Shown here one piece after another: positions 37,251 to 44,656 of a stretch of 64,000 bases of DNA; position 1 is the first letter of the stretch, and each line of letters begins with the position of its first letter. The stretch is taken from positions 348,379 through 412,378 of the forward strand of contig CALFMP010000010.1 of NCBI GenBank assembly GCA_937879965.1, given 5' to 3'. Below the pieces are notes generated by a model. It had not been told where the DNA came from and did not search any database. It saw only the letters and a program-made list of their open reading frames with translations. The stretch comes from QKMZ01 sp012965515. GTDB lineage: Bacteria; Cyanobacteriota; Vampirovibrionia; Obscuribacterales; Obscuribacteraceae. The position numbers and the translations under genes are program-made.

Positions 37251-37303
37251 TGGTCGTTGGTTGGCGTGAAAGCAGTTGGAAATTCTTCTTGACCTAATCA
37301 TGC

Positions 37304-37309
37304 ATTATA
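37304..37309 (-). promoter_or_regulatory. -10 box candidate for the SbcD-like gene
   Basis: TATAAT on the minus strand, 54 nt upstream of the ATG at 37250. No good -35 is seen. It argues against the longer 37301 start. Confidence 0.33.
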
Positions 37310-37534
37310 AGCATCGCGGTGATGTAAAGAGTTGCTTGAAAATGTTCGATTAGCCCAAAAATGAGCGTGTTTTTCTCTAAGTTGCAGATAGTGGAATATT
37401 TCTAACCCCTGATAAATGCACAATTTCGTCTTTTGCTGCGAAAATTTGCTTCTGCTATTGAGGCACACACACGGCTGTGCGATGCCATTTCTAGTTACGG
37501 GGAGTCGGCGCCAACAATGCGCCCCTGCAAATAA

Positions 37535-38227
37535 GTGGCTGAAAACCAACTTGTTTCGATAATCTTGCCGGTCTGCAATCAAGCGGACCATATTGGCTCG
37601 ATTATCAATGAATACGTAAAAGCGCTTGAAAAAGTTCAAACGCCGCACGAAATTATTCTTGTCACCAACGGTTGCAAGGACAATTCGCCTGAAGTCTGCC
37701 GGCGCCTTGCCGAGCAAAATCCAGCCATTCGCACCTTCAACACTGAAAGCGGCGGATGGGGATTGGCTGTGCGTCTTGGATTGAAAGAAGCAAAAGGTGA
37801 TTTGATCTGTTATACAAATTCGGCGCGCACTTCGCCAGAACATCTAGTTTTGCACATACTTTATTCGATTGCGTTTCCATCTGTGGTGGTCAAAGCCAAT
37901 CGCAAGATAAGGGATAACTGGCGCCGCCGCCTTGGTTCGCTGATTTACAATCTGGAATGCCGTGCATTTTTCGATTTGCCGACCTGGGACATAAACGGCA
38001 CTCCCAAAGTATTTCCCCGTCATTTCGACAAGCTGCTTGCGCTCAAGCGAGATGATGATTTGATCGATGCTGAATTCAATTGGATATGCAGGAAAGAAGG
38101 CTATCCGGTTATCGAAGTGCCCGTTCTGTCAACCAAAAGGCATGGTGGCAAATCAACCACCAATTACGGTTCGGCGATCAAAATGTACTGGGGCGCGTAT
38201 GAACTGTGGAGCGAGGGCAAAAACTAA
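37535..38227 (+). CDS. GT2-like protein lacking the DXD motif
   Basis: A 230-residue DPM1-like GT2 homologue with a GTG start. It keeps the N-terminal IILPVCNQADHIGSIINEY, the ILVTNGCKDNSPEV strand and the C-terminal IEVPVLSTKRHGGKSTTNYG. The metal-binding acidic motif is gone: DLICYTNSARTSPEH stands where the paralogue at 3690 has DVIGFLDGDQQ. A metal-dependent nucleotide-sugar transfer is therefore doubtful; it may be regulatory, bind a different donor, or pair with another enzyme. The stop overlaps the ATG of the next gene by one base, forming an operon with the TIGR03032-like protein and the sulfotransferase. Confidence 0.83.
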   Translation: MAENQLVSIILPVCNQADHIGSIINEYVKALEKVQTPHEIILVTNGCKDNSPEVCRRLAEQNPAIRTFNTESGGWGLAVRLGLKEAKGDLICYTNSARTSPEHLVLHILYSIAFPSVVVKANRKIRDNWRRRLGSLIYNLECRAFFDLPTWDINGTPKVFPRHFDKLLALKRDDDLIDAEFNWICRKEGYPVIEVPVLSTKRHGGKSTTNYGSAIKMYWGAYELWSEGKN

Positions 38228-39525
38228 TGGCCCGCCTGCAGCTTCCTCGAAAAAATGCTCGCAAGAATTCTAAGGTCGATGAGCTGGAAGCCCTCTGGGC
38301 GCGCCATAGCGCCCAGTGGCGAGATACGGCGCAAGTGGCCAGCCTCTGGAAGGATGCCGAAAATACAGATCCAGAACTCCTGAAATATAAGGTCAAGGGT
38401 GAGTTCTTCGAGCTTTTGAGCAAGCTAAAAGTTTCCCTTGTAGTCAGCCGTGAGTACGAACATCTGCTTTTGTGTCTGTCCGCAGATGGTGGAAAGCCGC
38501 AGATTTCCTATCTTCCATTGCCACACCCGTCCGGGGTCGCAATTGATGAGAGGAAAAAACGCGTTTATGTCGCCAGCACACGCAATCCCAATCAATTGCT
38601 GGAGATGCGCCCACTGTCGGGGTTTCTCCCTCGTCTAGACGTAGATCGAAAGTTATTGCCAGCGGCAGAAAGTCCGCTCATGGTGACACGCAGTTTGTAC
38701 TTGCCGGGATGTGTTTATATGCACGATCTGGCTCTCATTGACGGCATTTTGCATGGTAATGCTGTTGGCCACAACTGTGTTATTTCAATTGATTTTGACG
38801 AGGGGTTCAAAAGAGTATGGTGGCCCAAGTGTATTGAAACAAGCAAAGGCCCGGTGTTTGAGCAAAACCACATTCAGCTCAATTCAATCGCTGCAGGAAA
38901 AACACTGGCAGATTCATTTTTTTCCGCATCATCGACGAGCATTGCGAAACTCAGGCCTGGTGATGAATCCTATCCTGTGGACGGTCGCGGCGTGATTTTT
39001 TCCGGACGCACAAGAGAGCCAGTTTGCAAAGGGCTGACCAGACCCCATTCTGCGCGCTTGAGAGGCAAGCAGCTCTTTGTCGATAACTCCGGATACGGAG
39101 AAATTTGTCTTGCCAATAGCGCTAAGCCGGAACCGATCGCGCGCTTGGGCGGCTGGACCCGTGGTTTGTGCATCTTAGGCGATATTGCTTTTGTCGGTAC
39201 ATCACGCGTAATCCCGAGGTTTAAGCAGTATGCTCCAGGCCTGGAAGTCGAAAAGAGTATCTGCGGCGTGCATGCGGTCGACCTAAACACTGGAAAAGTT
39301 CTCTCAAGCGTCACCTGGGCTTCCGGCAATCAGATTTTTGCCGTTGAATCTATGCCGCAAAGCATGTCTTCGGCTCTTCCATTTTCTCTGAAACGTGACG
39401 GTGAACGAGAGAAGCTGGTTTTCTATGCGTATGAGACCGATTCGGCGCCTTCAAGTAAAAGAATGAAGCCGCATAAATCGACATCTGCGGCGAAAACTGG
39501 TAGATCTTCTAAGACTTTCCGGTGA
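38227..39525 (+). CDS. TIGR03032/DUF4915-like beta-propeller protein (paralogue 2)
   Basis: A 432-residue soluble protein. After a basic 15-residue start, blade-like repeats run through the protein: HPSGVAIDERKKRVYVASTR, YMHDLALIDGILHGNAVGHN, RPHSARLRGKQLFVDNSGYG and TRGLCILGDIAFVGTSRVIP. The last two are the most TIGR03032-like parts. The tail is Ser/Lys-rich. I use the ATG in the TAATG junction with the preceding gene, with GAGG upstream. The sulfotransferase starts 9 nt after the stop. The biochemical role is not known. Confidence 0.75.
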   Translation: MARLQLPRKNARKNSKVDELEALWARHSAQWRDTAQVASLWKDAENTDPELLKYKVKGEFFELLSKLKVSLVVSREYEHLLLCLSADGGKPQISYLPLPHPSGVAIDERKKRVYVASTRNPNQLLEMRPLSGFLPRLDVDRKLLPAAESPLMVTRSLYLPGCVYMHDLALIDGILHGNAVGHNCVISIDFDEGFKRVWWPKCIETSKGPVFEQNHIQLNSIAAGKTLADSFFSASSTSIAKLRPGDESYPVDGRGVIFSGRTREPVCKGLTRPHSARLRGKQLFVDNSGYGEICLANSAKPEPIARLGGWTRGLCILGDIAFVGTSRVIPRFKQYAPGLEVEKSICGVHAVDLNTGKVLSSVTWASGNQIFAVESMPQSMSSALPFSLKRDGEREKLVFYAYETDSAPSSKRMKPHKSTSAAKTGRSSKTFR

Positions 39526-39534
39526 GGCAAAATA

Positions 39535-40485
39535 ATGACCAGTGATTTCCGTTTGCTGATGCTTTCCGCCATGTATGAGAATGGCGGCAACACAACTCAC
39601 CGTTTTCTTGATGGGCACCCGCAGCTGTATGTTTATCCATACGAGTCTCAGCCCGGTACGCGCCTGGTAAACGACCATCTGGCATCGATGTTTCCTGTCA
39701 AGTATCGCTGGCCGTCTTTTGCGCTTGATGCTTCGCCGGCAGAAGATTACAAAGCGATCATCGACGAAGAATGCAAAGTGCGCGCTTTGACTCCCAAGGT
39801 CAGCAAGTTCAGACATATGCCTTTCGACTTCGCCGATCAAGAACGCCAGAAACTATACGTCGAGCATGTTGTAAGAACGGGTCGTTCTCGCGCCAATAAC
39901 ATGGCTGCTTTTTTCCAAGCCACATTTGAAGCATGGAAAGACTACAAACGCTCCGGACGTGAGGTCGTGCATGTCGGCTACAGCCCGATTATCGTTGTTG
40001 ACGCTGAAAAGATTTTGACCGATATGCCCAATGCGCATGTTCTTCACGTCGTGCGCAATCCGTGGTCTGCATACGCAGATACGAAGAAGCGTCCCGTGCC
40101 GCATTCTTTGCAGCATTACATGTTGGGTTGGACCTTAAACCAATACCACGCGCTCATGTACAAAGAAAAATTCCCGGATCGTTTGCACATCGTAAGAGCA
40201 GAAGACGTGATGGAAGATCCGAAGAAAACGCTAGGCGCAGTGCTGGAGAAGATGGGATTGGAGACTTCCGACACTCTTAAAGAGCCAACCTGGAACGGCG
40301 AGAAGCTGGAGGAGATTTTCCCCTGGGGCACGATCAGGAAAGCAACTCCCGAAGCCAATATTGCTACTGCCAATGAGCTTTCCAAAGAAGAAAAAGAAGC
40401 GATTGCCGCATATACATTCCAATATCTCGACACATTCGACTATCGCTCGATTTTTGAGAAAAAACTCTTGACTGCAGCAAAGTAG
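39535..40485 (+). CDS. PAPS-dependent sulfotransferase family protein
   Basis: A 316-residue cytoplasmic protein. The N-terminus, MLSAMYENGGNTTHRFLDGH, occupies the place of the 5'-phosphosulfate loop, though the usual Lys/Arg-Ser-Gly core is altered to NGGNTT. The 3'-phosphate binding segment is HVLHVVRNPWSAYADTKKR (about residues 168-186), with the expected R-x-P and Ser. The C-terminal helix region carries LSKEEKEAIAAYTFQYL. GAGG lies 8 nt before the ATG. With CysD and CysNC in the same locus, it is the likely consumer of PAPS, sulfating a sugar or lipid carrier. The unusual 5' loop lowers certainty. Confidence 0.78.
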   Translation: MTSDFRLLMLSAMYENGGNTTHRFLDGHPQLYVYPYESQPGTRLVNDHLASMFPVKYRWPSFALDASPAEDYKAIIDEECKVRALTPKVSKFRHMPFDFADQERQKLYVEHVVRTGRSRANNMAAFFQATFEAWKDYKRSGREVVHVGYSPIIVVDAEKILTDMPNAHVLHVVRNPWSAYADTKKRPVPHSLQHYMLGWTLNQYHALMYKEKFPDRLHIVRAEDVMEDPKKTLGAVLEKMGLETSDTLKEPTWNGEKLEEIFPWGTIRKATPEANIATANELSKEEKEAIAAYTFQYLDTFDYRSIFEKKLLTAAK

Positions 40486-40506
40486 AAGTTCAACACTTCA
40501 ACTGAA

Positions 40507-41466
40507 CTATTTGTCTTCAGCTGCAAGTTCGATTGAAACGTGCTCAATGACTGGCATTGCCTTGGTCAGTCCGGCGCGAAGTGTGTCGCATGTTTTTTGT
40601 GCACTCTCTACGCTCAGCCCGCCATCGACGTTGACGACCAATTCGACGCGCAGCCGGTGACCGGAAAAGCGGGCTTTTACACTTTCCACACCGCGCACTC
40701 CCGGTTGTTTCAGCGCGTTTTCACCAATTGCTGCCAGCAATTGAGGATCTACTTCATCGACAAGGCGTTTCACAATCGTGCCTGCCAATTCCCATCCCGC
40801 CCACAAAGTCAGGGCTGACATAAATAGGCCGACAATCGAATCGGTTTGCGGATATCCCAGCCAGATTCCGGCACAGCCGACCATGACAGAAAGGCTGGTC
40901 AGTCCATCCAGGCGCGCGTGGTAGCCATCGGCAATCAGTGCCGCGCTGCCGATTTCTTTGCCGATCTTGAGACGAAACATTGCCACTGCTTCGTTGCCTA
41001 GAAAGCCGATGAATGCAGCGCCAAGCACCGCATGGAGGTGCTGCACCTTTTCCGGATGGAACAGTCGCAATATTGACTCAAAGCCGACAACAAGCCCACT
41101 TACGATAATGGACGCCACAATAAAAATGCCGGCTAGATCTTCAAAACGTCCGAACCCATGTGAGAAGCGCTTGTCTGGTTGCAGCTTTTGAAGAAAGAAG
41201 GCCAACCAGAGTGGAAGGGCGCTCAATGCATCGCTGAAATTGTGGATAGAGTCGCCTAAGAGCGCCATGCTGCCGGAAAGTGACACGACAACGAATTGAA
41301 TCACGGCAGTCAAAGTGAGAACGATCACCGACCATTCCGTCGCCATAATGCCGGATTCGGAGGTCAGTAGATATTGGCTGAGAGCGTCTTGCTGAGGATT
41401 CTTCTCTTCCGGACTGTTTCTTGGTTCGACGCTATCAGTGCTTTCAATTTCGCCAAAACTTTGCAT
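40507..41466 (-). CDS. Cation diffusion facilitator (zinc/iron/manganese efflux)
   Basis: A 319-residue CDF transporter that exchanges divalent metal for protons across the inner membrane. A polar N-terminus of about 40 residues precedes six helices. The metal site motifs are GDSIHNFSDALSALP in helix 2 and LIADGYHARLDGLTSL in helix 5 (D-x3-H/N-x3-D type). The His and Asp pattern fits Zn or Fe/Mn, but the exact metal cannot be stated. The C-terminal domain (about residues 240-315) has the ferredoxin-like fold pattern with RVELVVNVDGGLSVESA. It converges with the sulfotransferase gene. Confidence 0.9.
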   Translation of the reverse strand: MQSFGEIESTDSVEPRNSPEEKNPQQDALSQYLLTSESGIMATEWSVIVLTLTAVIQFVVVSLSGSMALLGDSIHNFSDALSALPLWLAFFLQKLQPDKRFSHGFGRFEDLAGIFIVASIIVSGLVVGFESILRLFHPEKVQHLHAVLGAAFIGFLGNEAVAMFRLKIGKEIGSAALIADGYHARLDGLTSLSVMVGCAGIWLGYPQTDSIVGLFMSALTLWAGWELAGTIVKRLVDEVDPQLLAAIGENALKQPGVRGVESVKARFSGHRLRVELVVNVDGGLSVESAQKTCDTLRAGLTKAMPVIEHVSIELAAEDK

Positions 41467-41613
41467 ATTTTTGCGCTGGGGGCCGACCCAGTCTAGAATA
41501 ATCTCCTGTCTTATATAAACCCCGGTTGGGCCGTTCTAACCTGCCCTATATGGGGGATTGGCAGATTTGTCGGGCTATTTACATACGAGCGCGTGGCGCA
41601 AGAGGCAAACCAA

Positions 41614-43215
41614 ATGGCAAAAAAGCGCTCACACAGAGACCCTCAACAAGCACAAGCTGTAAGAAGAGGGACGCTCGTCGAGATGACGATCACTTCCATG
41701 GCCCCGGGCGGTGAAGCTTTCGGAAAGGCTGACCAACTGCCCGTTTTTATTAGTCGCGGTGCACCTGGAGATGTGGCTGAAGTCGAGCTTTATGACGTCA
41801 GGAAGAATTTCGCAAAAGGCAAAATCGAACGCCTTATCAGACCGTCGCAAGACCGCACAGAGCCACCGTGCAAACTTTTCAAAGTTTGTGGCGGCTGCCA
41901 GTGGCAACATATTTCTTATGAAAAGCAGACCGAGCACAAGACAAGCATAGTCAAACAAGCGCTCTGCCATATTGGAGGTTTGCCCGAGTCAGTCGTCGAA
42001 CCGTGTATTGGTGCGGAAGATCCGCTCTATTACAGAAACAAAGTTCAGTTTCCCGTCCGCAATCCGCACGACTCCAATCGCATTCTTGCCGGGTATTTCA
42101 AGCAAGACTCACATGAATTGGTCAACATCAAGCACTGCCCCGTACAGTCGAAAGAGCTTGATTTTATGCTGGAAACCGTAAAGGAGGCTCTGGAGGAATA
42201 TGATATCTCCGCCTATGACGAGCGCAAGAGAAAAGGGCTTTTGCGGCATATCCACGCCAGGCAGAGCAGAGCCGATGGAAACATTCTGTTGACACTGGTT
42301 ATGAATTGCACCGAAGAAAGCGAGCCGGAGGCGCTTGGGGAGCTGGCTGAACTGATCATGCTTCGCGACGAAAAAATTGTCGGTGTGGCGGTGAATTACA
42401 ATGACCGTCCGGGAAATCGCATTCTGGGCGATAGGACGCGAATGATCGCCGGTAATTCTTTCATTGATGAGGTTTTGAAAACATCCAACAGTCAGCTGCC
42501 GAGCAAGCTGCAATCAGGCTTGACGTTCAGGCTGTCACCGACAAGTTTTTTTCAAGTCAATACAGAGCAAGCAGCAAGACTGTTGGAAATAGTCTATTTA
42601 CAGGCATACGGACAGCTTGGCGAAGGGGAAAAGCTCGAACTTGTTGTTGATGCATATGCTGGCGTAGGCGCATTTTCTCTTTGGTTGGCCCCGGGGTGCG
42701 AGCGCCTTATTGCTGTCGAAGAGTACACCCAAGCTGTGCTGGACGGCCGGCTTAACGCTCAGAACAATCAAATCAGCAATGTCGAGTTTGTAGAAGGAGA
42801 TGTGGCTGGTGTTTTGCCGCAGTTTGCCGACATGGGCGAAAAGATCGATCTAGTTGTTCTCGATCCTCCTCGCAAGGGGTTAAGTCCTGAGGTGGTCAAA
42901 GCGCTTCTGGCCCTTTCCCCGCCCAGAATCATCTATGTCAGCTGTAACCCGTCCACCCTGGCACGGGATCTCAAATATCTGTCGCAAGGAAAGGTACCAG
43001 AAACTGCCCATGTGTCTAATAATGAAACGTCCGAAGAAGCCCCAGATGGCGAGGATATCGGCTTGGAGTCACCTTCTGCAGAATCTAGCGAAGGCAAGGC
43101 CGGCAAATATGGGTATAAAGCAGTGCGGATTCAACCGATTGACCTGTTTCCTCAGACCTATCACGTCGAATCGGTGGCAACTTTAGAAAGGGTTTTACTC
43201 GATGGTTCTCTCTAG
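41614..43215 (+). CDS. 23S rRNA (uracil-5-)-methyltransferase RlmD/TrmA family
   Basis: A 533-residue SAM-dependent RNA m5U methyltransferase. It starts with a TRAM domain (residues about 20-80). Fe-S cysteines are in CKLFKVCGGCQWQ, with a further Cys at KHCPVQS. The Rossmann methyltransferase shows VVDAYAGVGAFSLWL, VVLDPPRKGL and the catalytic VSCNPSTLARDL. Between this and the terminal IQPIDLFPQTYHVE is an extra acidic insert of about 45 residues (EETSEEAPDGEDIG). I use the ATG at 41614, with AGAGG 9 nt upstream; a GTG at 41593 is possible. The target (U1939, U747 or tRNA U54) is not decidable. Confidence 0.9.
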   Translation: MAKKRSHRDPQQAQAVRRGTLVEMTITSMAPGGEAFGKADQLPVFISRGAPGDVAEVELYDVRKNFAKGKIERLIRPSQDRTEPPCKLFKVCGGCQWQHISYEKQTEHKTSIVKQALCHIGGLPESVVEPCIGAEDPLYYRNKVQFPVRNPHDSNRILAGYFKQDSHELVNIKHCPVQSKELDFMLETVKEALEEYDISAYDERKRKGLLRHIHARQSRADGNILLTLVMNCTEESEPEALGELAELIMLRDEKIVGVAVNYNDRPGNRILGDRTRMIAGNSFIDEVLKTSNSQLPSKLQSGLTFRLSPTSFFQVNTEQAARLLEIVYLQAYGQLGEGEKLELVVDAYAGVGAFSLWLAPGCERLIAVEEYTQAVLDGRLNAQNNQISNVEFVEGDVAGVLPQFADMGEKIDLVVLDPPRKGLSPEVVKALLALSPPRIIYVSCNPSTLARDLKYLSQGKVPETAHVSNNETSEEAPDGEDIGLESPSAESSEGKAGKYGYKAVRIQPIDLFPQTYHVESVATLERVLLDGSL

Positions 43216-43660
43216 CATTTGGAAGCGCCCCGATGGCTCACGCGAGCCTCTGCCGCCCAATCTGGTAGTCGTCCACAGGAAGGATATATCGCCTGTGGCC
43301 GTGCAAGAGATTTGTGCTTCTGTTGGCTGGAGCAAGCGAGAGCCCGAATTGATTGCCAAGGCTCTGGAAAATAGCCTGGCTGTGGTTTCGATCTGGGACG
43401 GTGAGCTTCTGATTGCCTTTGCCCGCGCAACAGGCGACAAAGTTTTCAACGCTACGGTTTGGGATGTGGTCGTGCGACCGTCTTACCAGCGGCGTGGGCT
43501 GGGACTGCTTGTCATGAATGAACTGCTCAAAGAGCTCGACACCTATCCGATTCCCTTGGTAACTCTCTACGCCGACCCTGGAACCGATGGCTTTTACAAG
43601 CGATTCGGCTTTTCCTGCGACCCCTCCGGCGTTCGGGGCATGTTCCGCGAGCGTTTTTAA
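43202..43660 (+). CDS. GNAT N-acetyltransferase, Ycf52-like
   Basis: A 152-residue GNAT acetyltransferase. The acetyl-CoA binding loop is VRPSYQRRGLGLLVM in strand 4/helix 3, followed by VTLYADPGTDGFYKRFGF and the ending GVRGMFRERF. The arrangement, including GWSKREPELIAKALENSLAV and WDVVVRPSYQ, is that of the cyanobacterial/plastid Ycf52 (NSI-like) family. The ATG overlaps the methyltransferase stop by 14 nt, so the two are translationally coupled. The acceptor is unknown; plant relatives acetylate proteins. Confidence 0.88.
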   Translation: MVLSSIWKRPDGSREPLPPNLVVVHRKDISPVAVQEICASVGWSKREPELIAKALENSLAVVSIWDGELLIAFARATGDKVFNATVWDVVVRPSYQRRGLGLLVMNELLKELDTYPIPLVTLYADPGTDGFYKRFGFSCDPSGVRGMFRERF

Positions 43661-43679
43661 GACCCAAAGCACCCCGCTT

Positions 43680-43711
43680 TGTAATTTCAATTGATATCAA
43701 ATGAAATTACA
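43680..43711. repeat. 32-nt near-perfect palindrome before rplI
   Basis: Arms TGTAATTTCA (43680-43689) and TGAAATTACA (43702-43711) flank the palindrome TTGATATCAA. Only one of 16 base pairs (an A-A) fails. It lies 19 nt after the GNAT stop and 198 nt before rplI. No T-run follows, so an operator or a conserved hairpin is more likely than a terminator. Confidence 0.8.
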
Positions 43712-43750
43712 GACTGATTGCCTGCAGGCCAATGCTTGCTTGACAACTAG

Positions 43751-43800
43751 CTTCGAGCTGCGAAGTTTGCCTACTCTTGTTAACGGAAGTTTGAAACTTC
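43751..43800. repeat. Two further small dyads in the rplI leader region
   Basis: CTTCG-agctg-CGAAG (43751-43765) and GAAGTTT-g-AAACTTC (43786-43800). The second overlaps a possible -35 box TTGAAA (43791-43796), with TATTTC 17 nt further. They may be leader structure or operator sites. Confidence 0.45.
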
Positions 43801-43909
43801 TGTGTAGCCTGAATATTTCTGGCTTAAGACATGGTAGAGTCAATGACTGCTTGCTTACACGCGCGCCGCTATTGGGCGTCTTGAATTTTGTTTGGGGGAT
43901 TACGATCGC

Positions 43910-44449
43910 ATGAAGGTCATATTGCAGCAAAACGTTCCGAAGTTGGGCAAAGCCGGCGACATTGTCGAGGCTTCCAACGGATATTTCCGCAACTTCCTGC
44001 AGCCGCGCTCCCTTGCCGTTCTTGCCACTCCTGGTGCAATGAAGAAACGGGAAGAAGATGTCGAAGTGCTGCGCAAGAAAGCAGAGAAAGCACATCAAGA
44101 AGCTCTCGATCTTTGCCAAAAGATTACTGATCATGGTCTTATTCGCCTCGGCGCCAAAGCTGGTGAAGGCGGTAAGCTCTATGGCAAAGTCACTAACAAA
44201 GAAGTCGCTGCGGCAATCCAAAAGGCTTGTGGAGTCGATGTTGACAAGCGCTTGATCAAGATTGAAGATATCGGCGCCCTGGGCACCTACAAAGCAGTTG
44301 TGAAACTGGCAACCGATGCTCAAGCCGAAATCAATATTGAAGTGGTAATGGAAGGTATGGAAGATAAGCCTTCCAAGCCAGCTCAACCGGTTGCCGATGC
44401 GGAGCCGACTGAAGCTTCAGAAGAAGACGAAATGGCAATCGCCGAGTAG
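43910..44449 (+). CDS. rplI: 50S ribosomal protein L9
   Basis: A 179-residue L9, which sits at the base of the L1 stalk of the large subunit. It has the signature MKVILQQNVPKLGKAGDIVE, then ASNGYFRNFLQPRSLA, a long charged helix (about residues 45-75), and the C-terminal domain with GKLYGKVTNKEVAAAIQK and VDKRLIKI. It is about 30 residues longer than the usual 149, due to an acidic tail, EASEEDEMAIAE, that I would expect to be disordered. GGGGGAT lies about 9 nt before the ATG at 43910. It is followed by a strong terminator and is not in the usual rpsF-rpsR operon. Confidence 0.97.
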   Translation: MKVILQQNVPKLGKAGDIVEASNGYFRNFLQPRSLAVLATPGAMKKREEDVEVLRKKAEKAHQEALDLCQKITDHGLIRLGAKAGEGGKLYGKVTNKEVAAAIQKACGVDVDKRLIKIEDIGALGTYKAVVKLATDAQAEINIEVVMEGMEDKPSKPAQPVADAEPTEASEEDEMAIAE

Positions 44450-44473
44450 TTGCTCGAAAAGTTCAAAAACATT

Positions 44474-44499
44474 AGCTCCGCCCCGGCGGAGCTTTTTTT
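44474..44499 (+). terminator. Rho-independent terminator after rplI
   Basis: A perfect 9-bp GC-rich stem, AGCTCCGCC and GGCGGAGCT, separated by CC, ends in a run of seven T. It lies 24 nt after the rplI stop. Confidence 0.88.
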
Positions 44500-44656
44500 C
44501 ACCGCAACTGGTGGCAATTGGATTTTTGCTCGCTTGGCAACGCCGTCCGAGATGCTCTGTTGGGCGCAGGATTGAAAGCCGCGCTAAAATGGATTTTATG
44601 AGTGGGCTCTCCTGACGGGTGGTTTTGTGATCAGCACATTTTTGACCAGAGTTAAG

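Noticed and set aside
37298..37843. 181-codon minus-strand frame
   Set aside because: Overlaps the GT2-like gene and the promoter region; no protein-like features.
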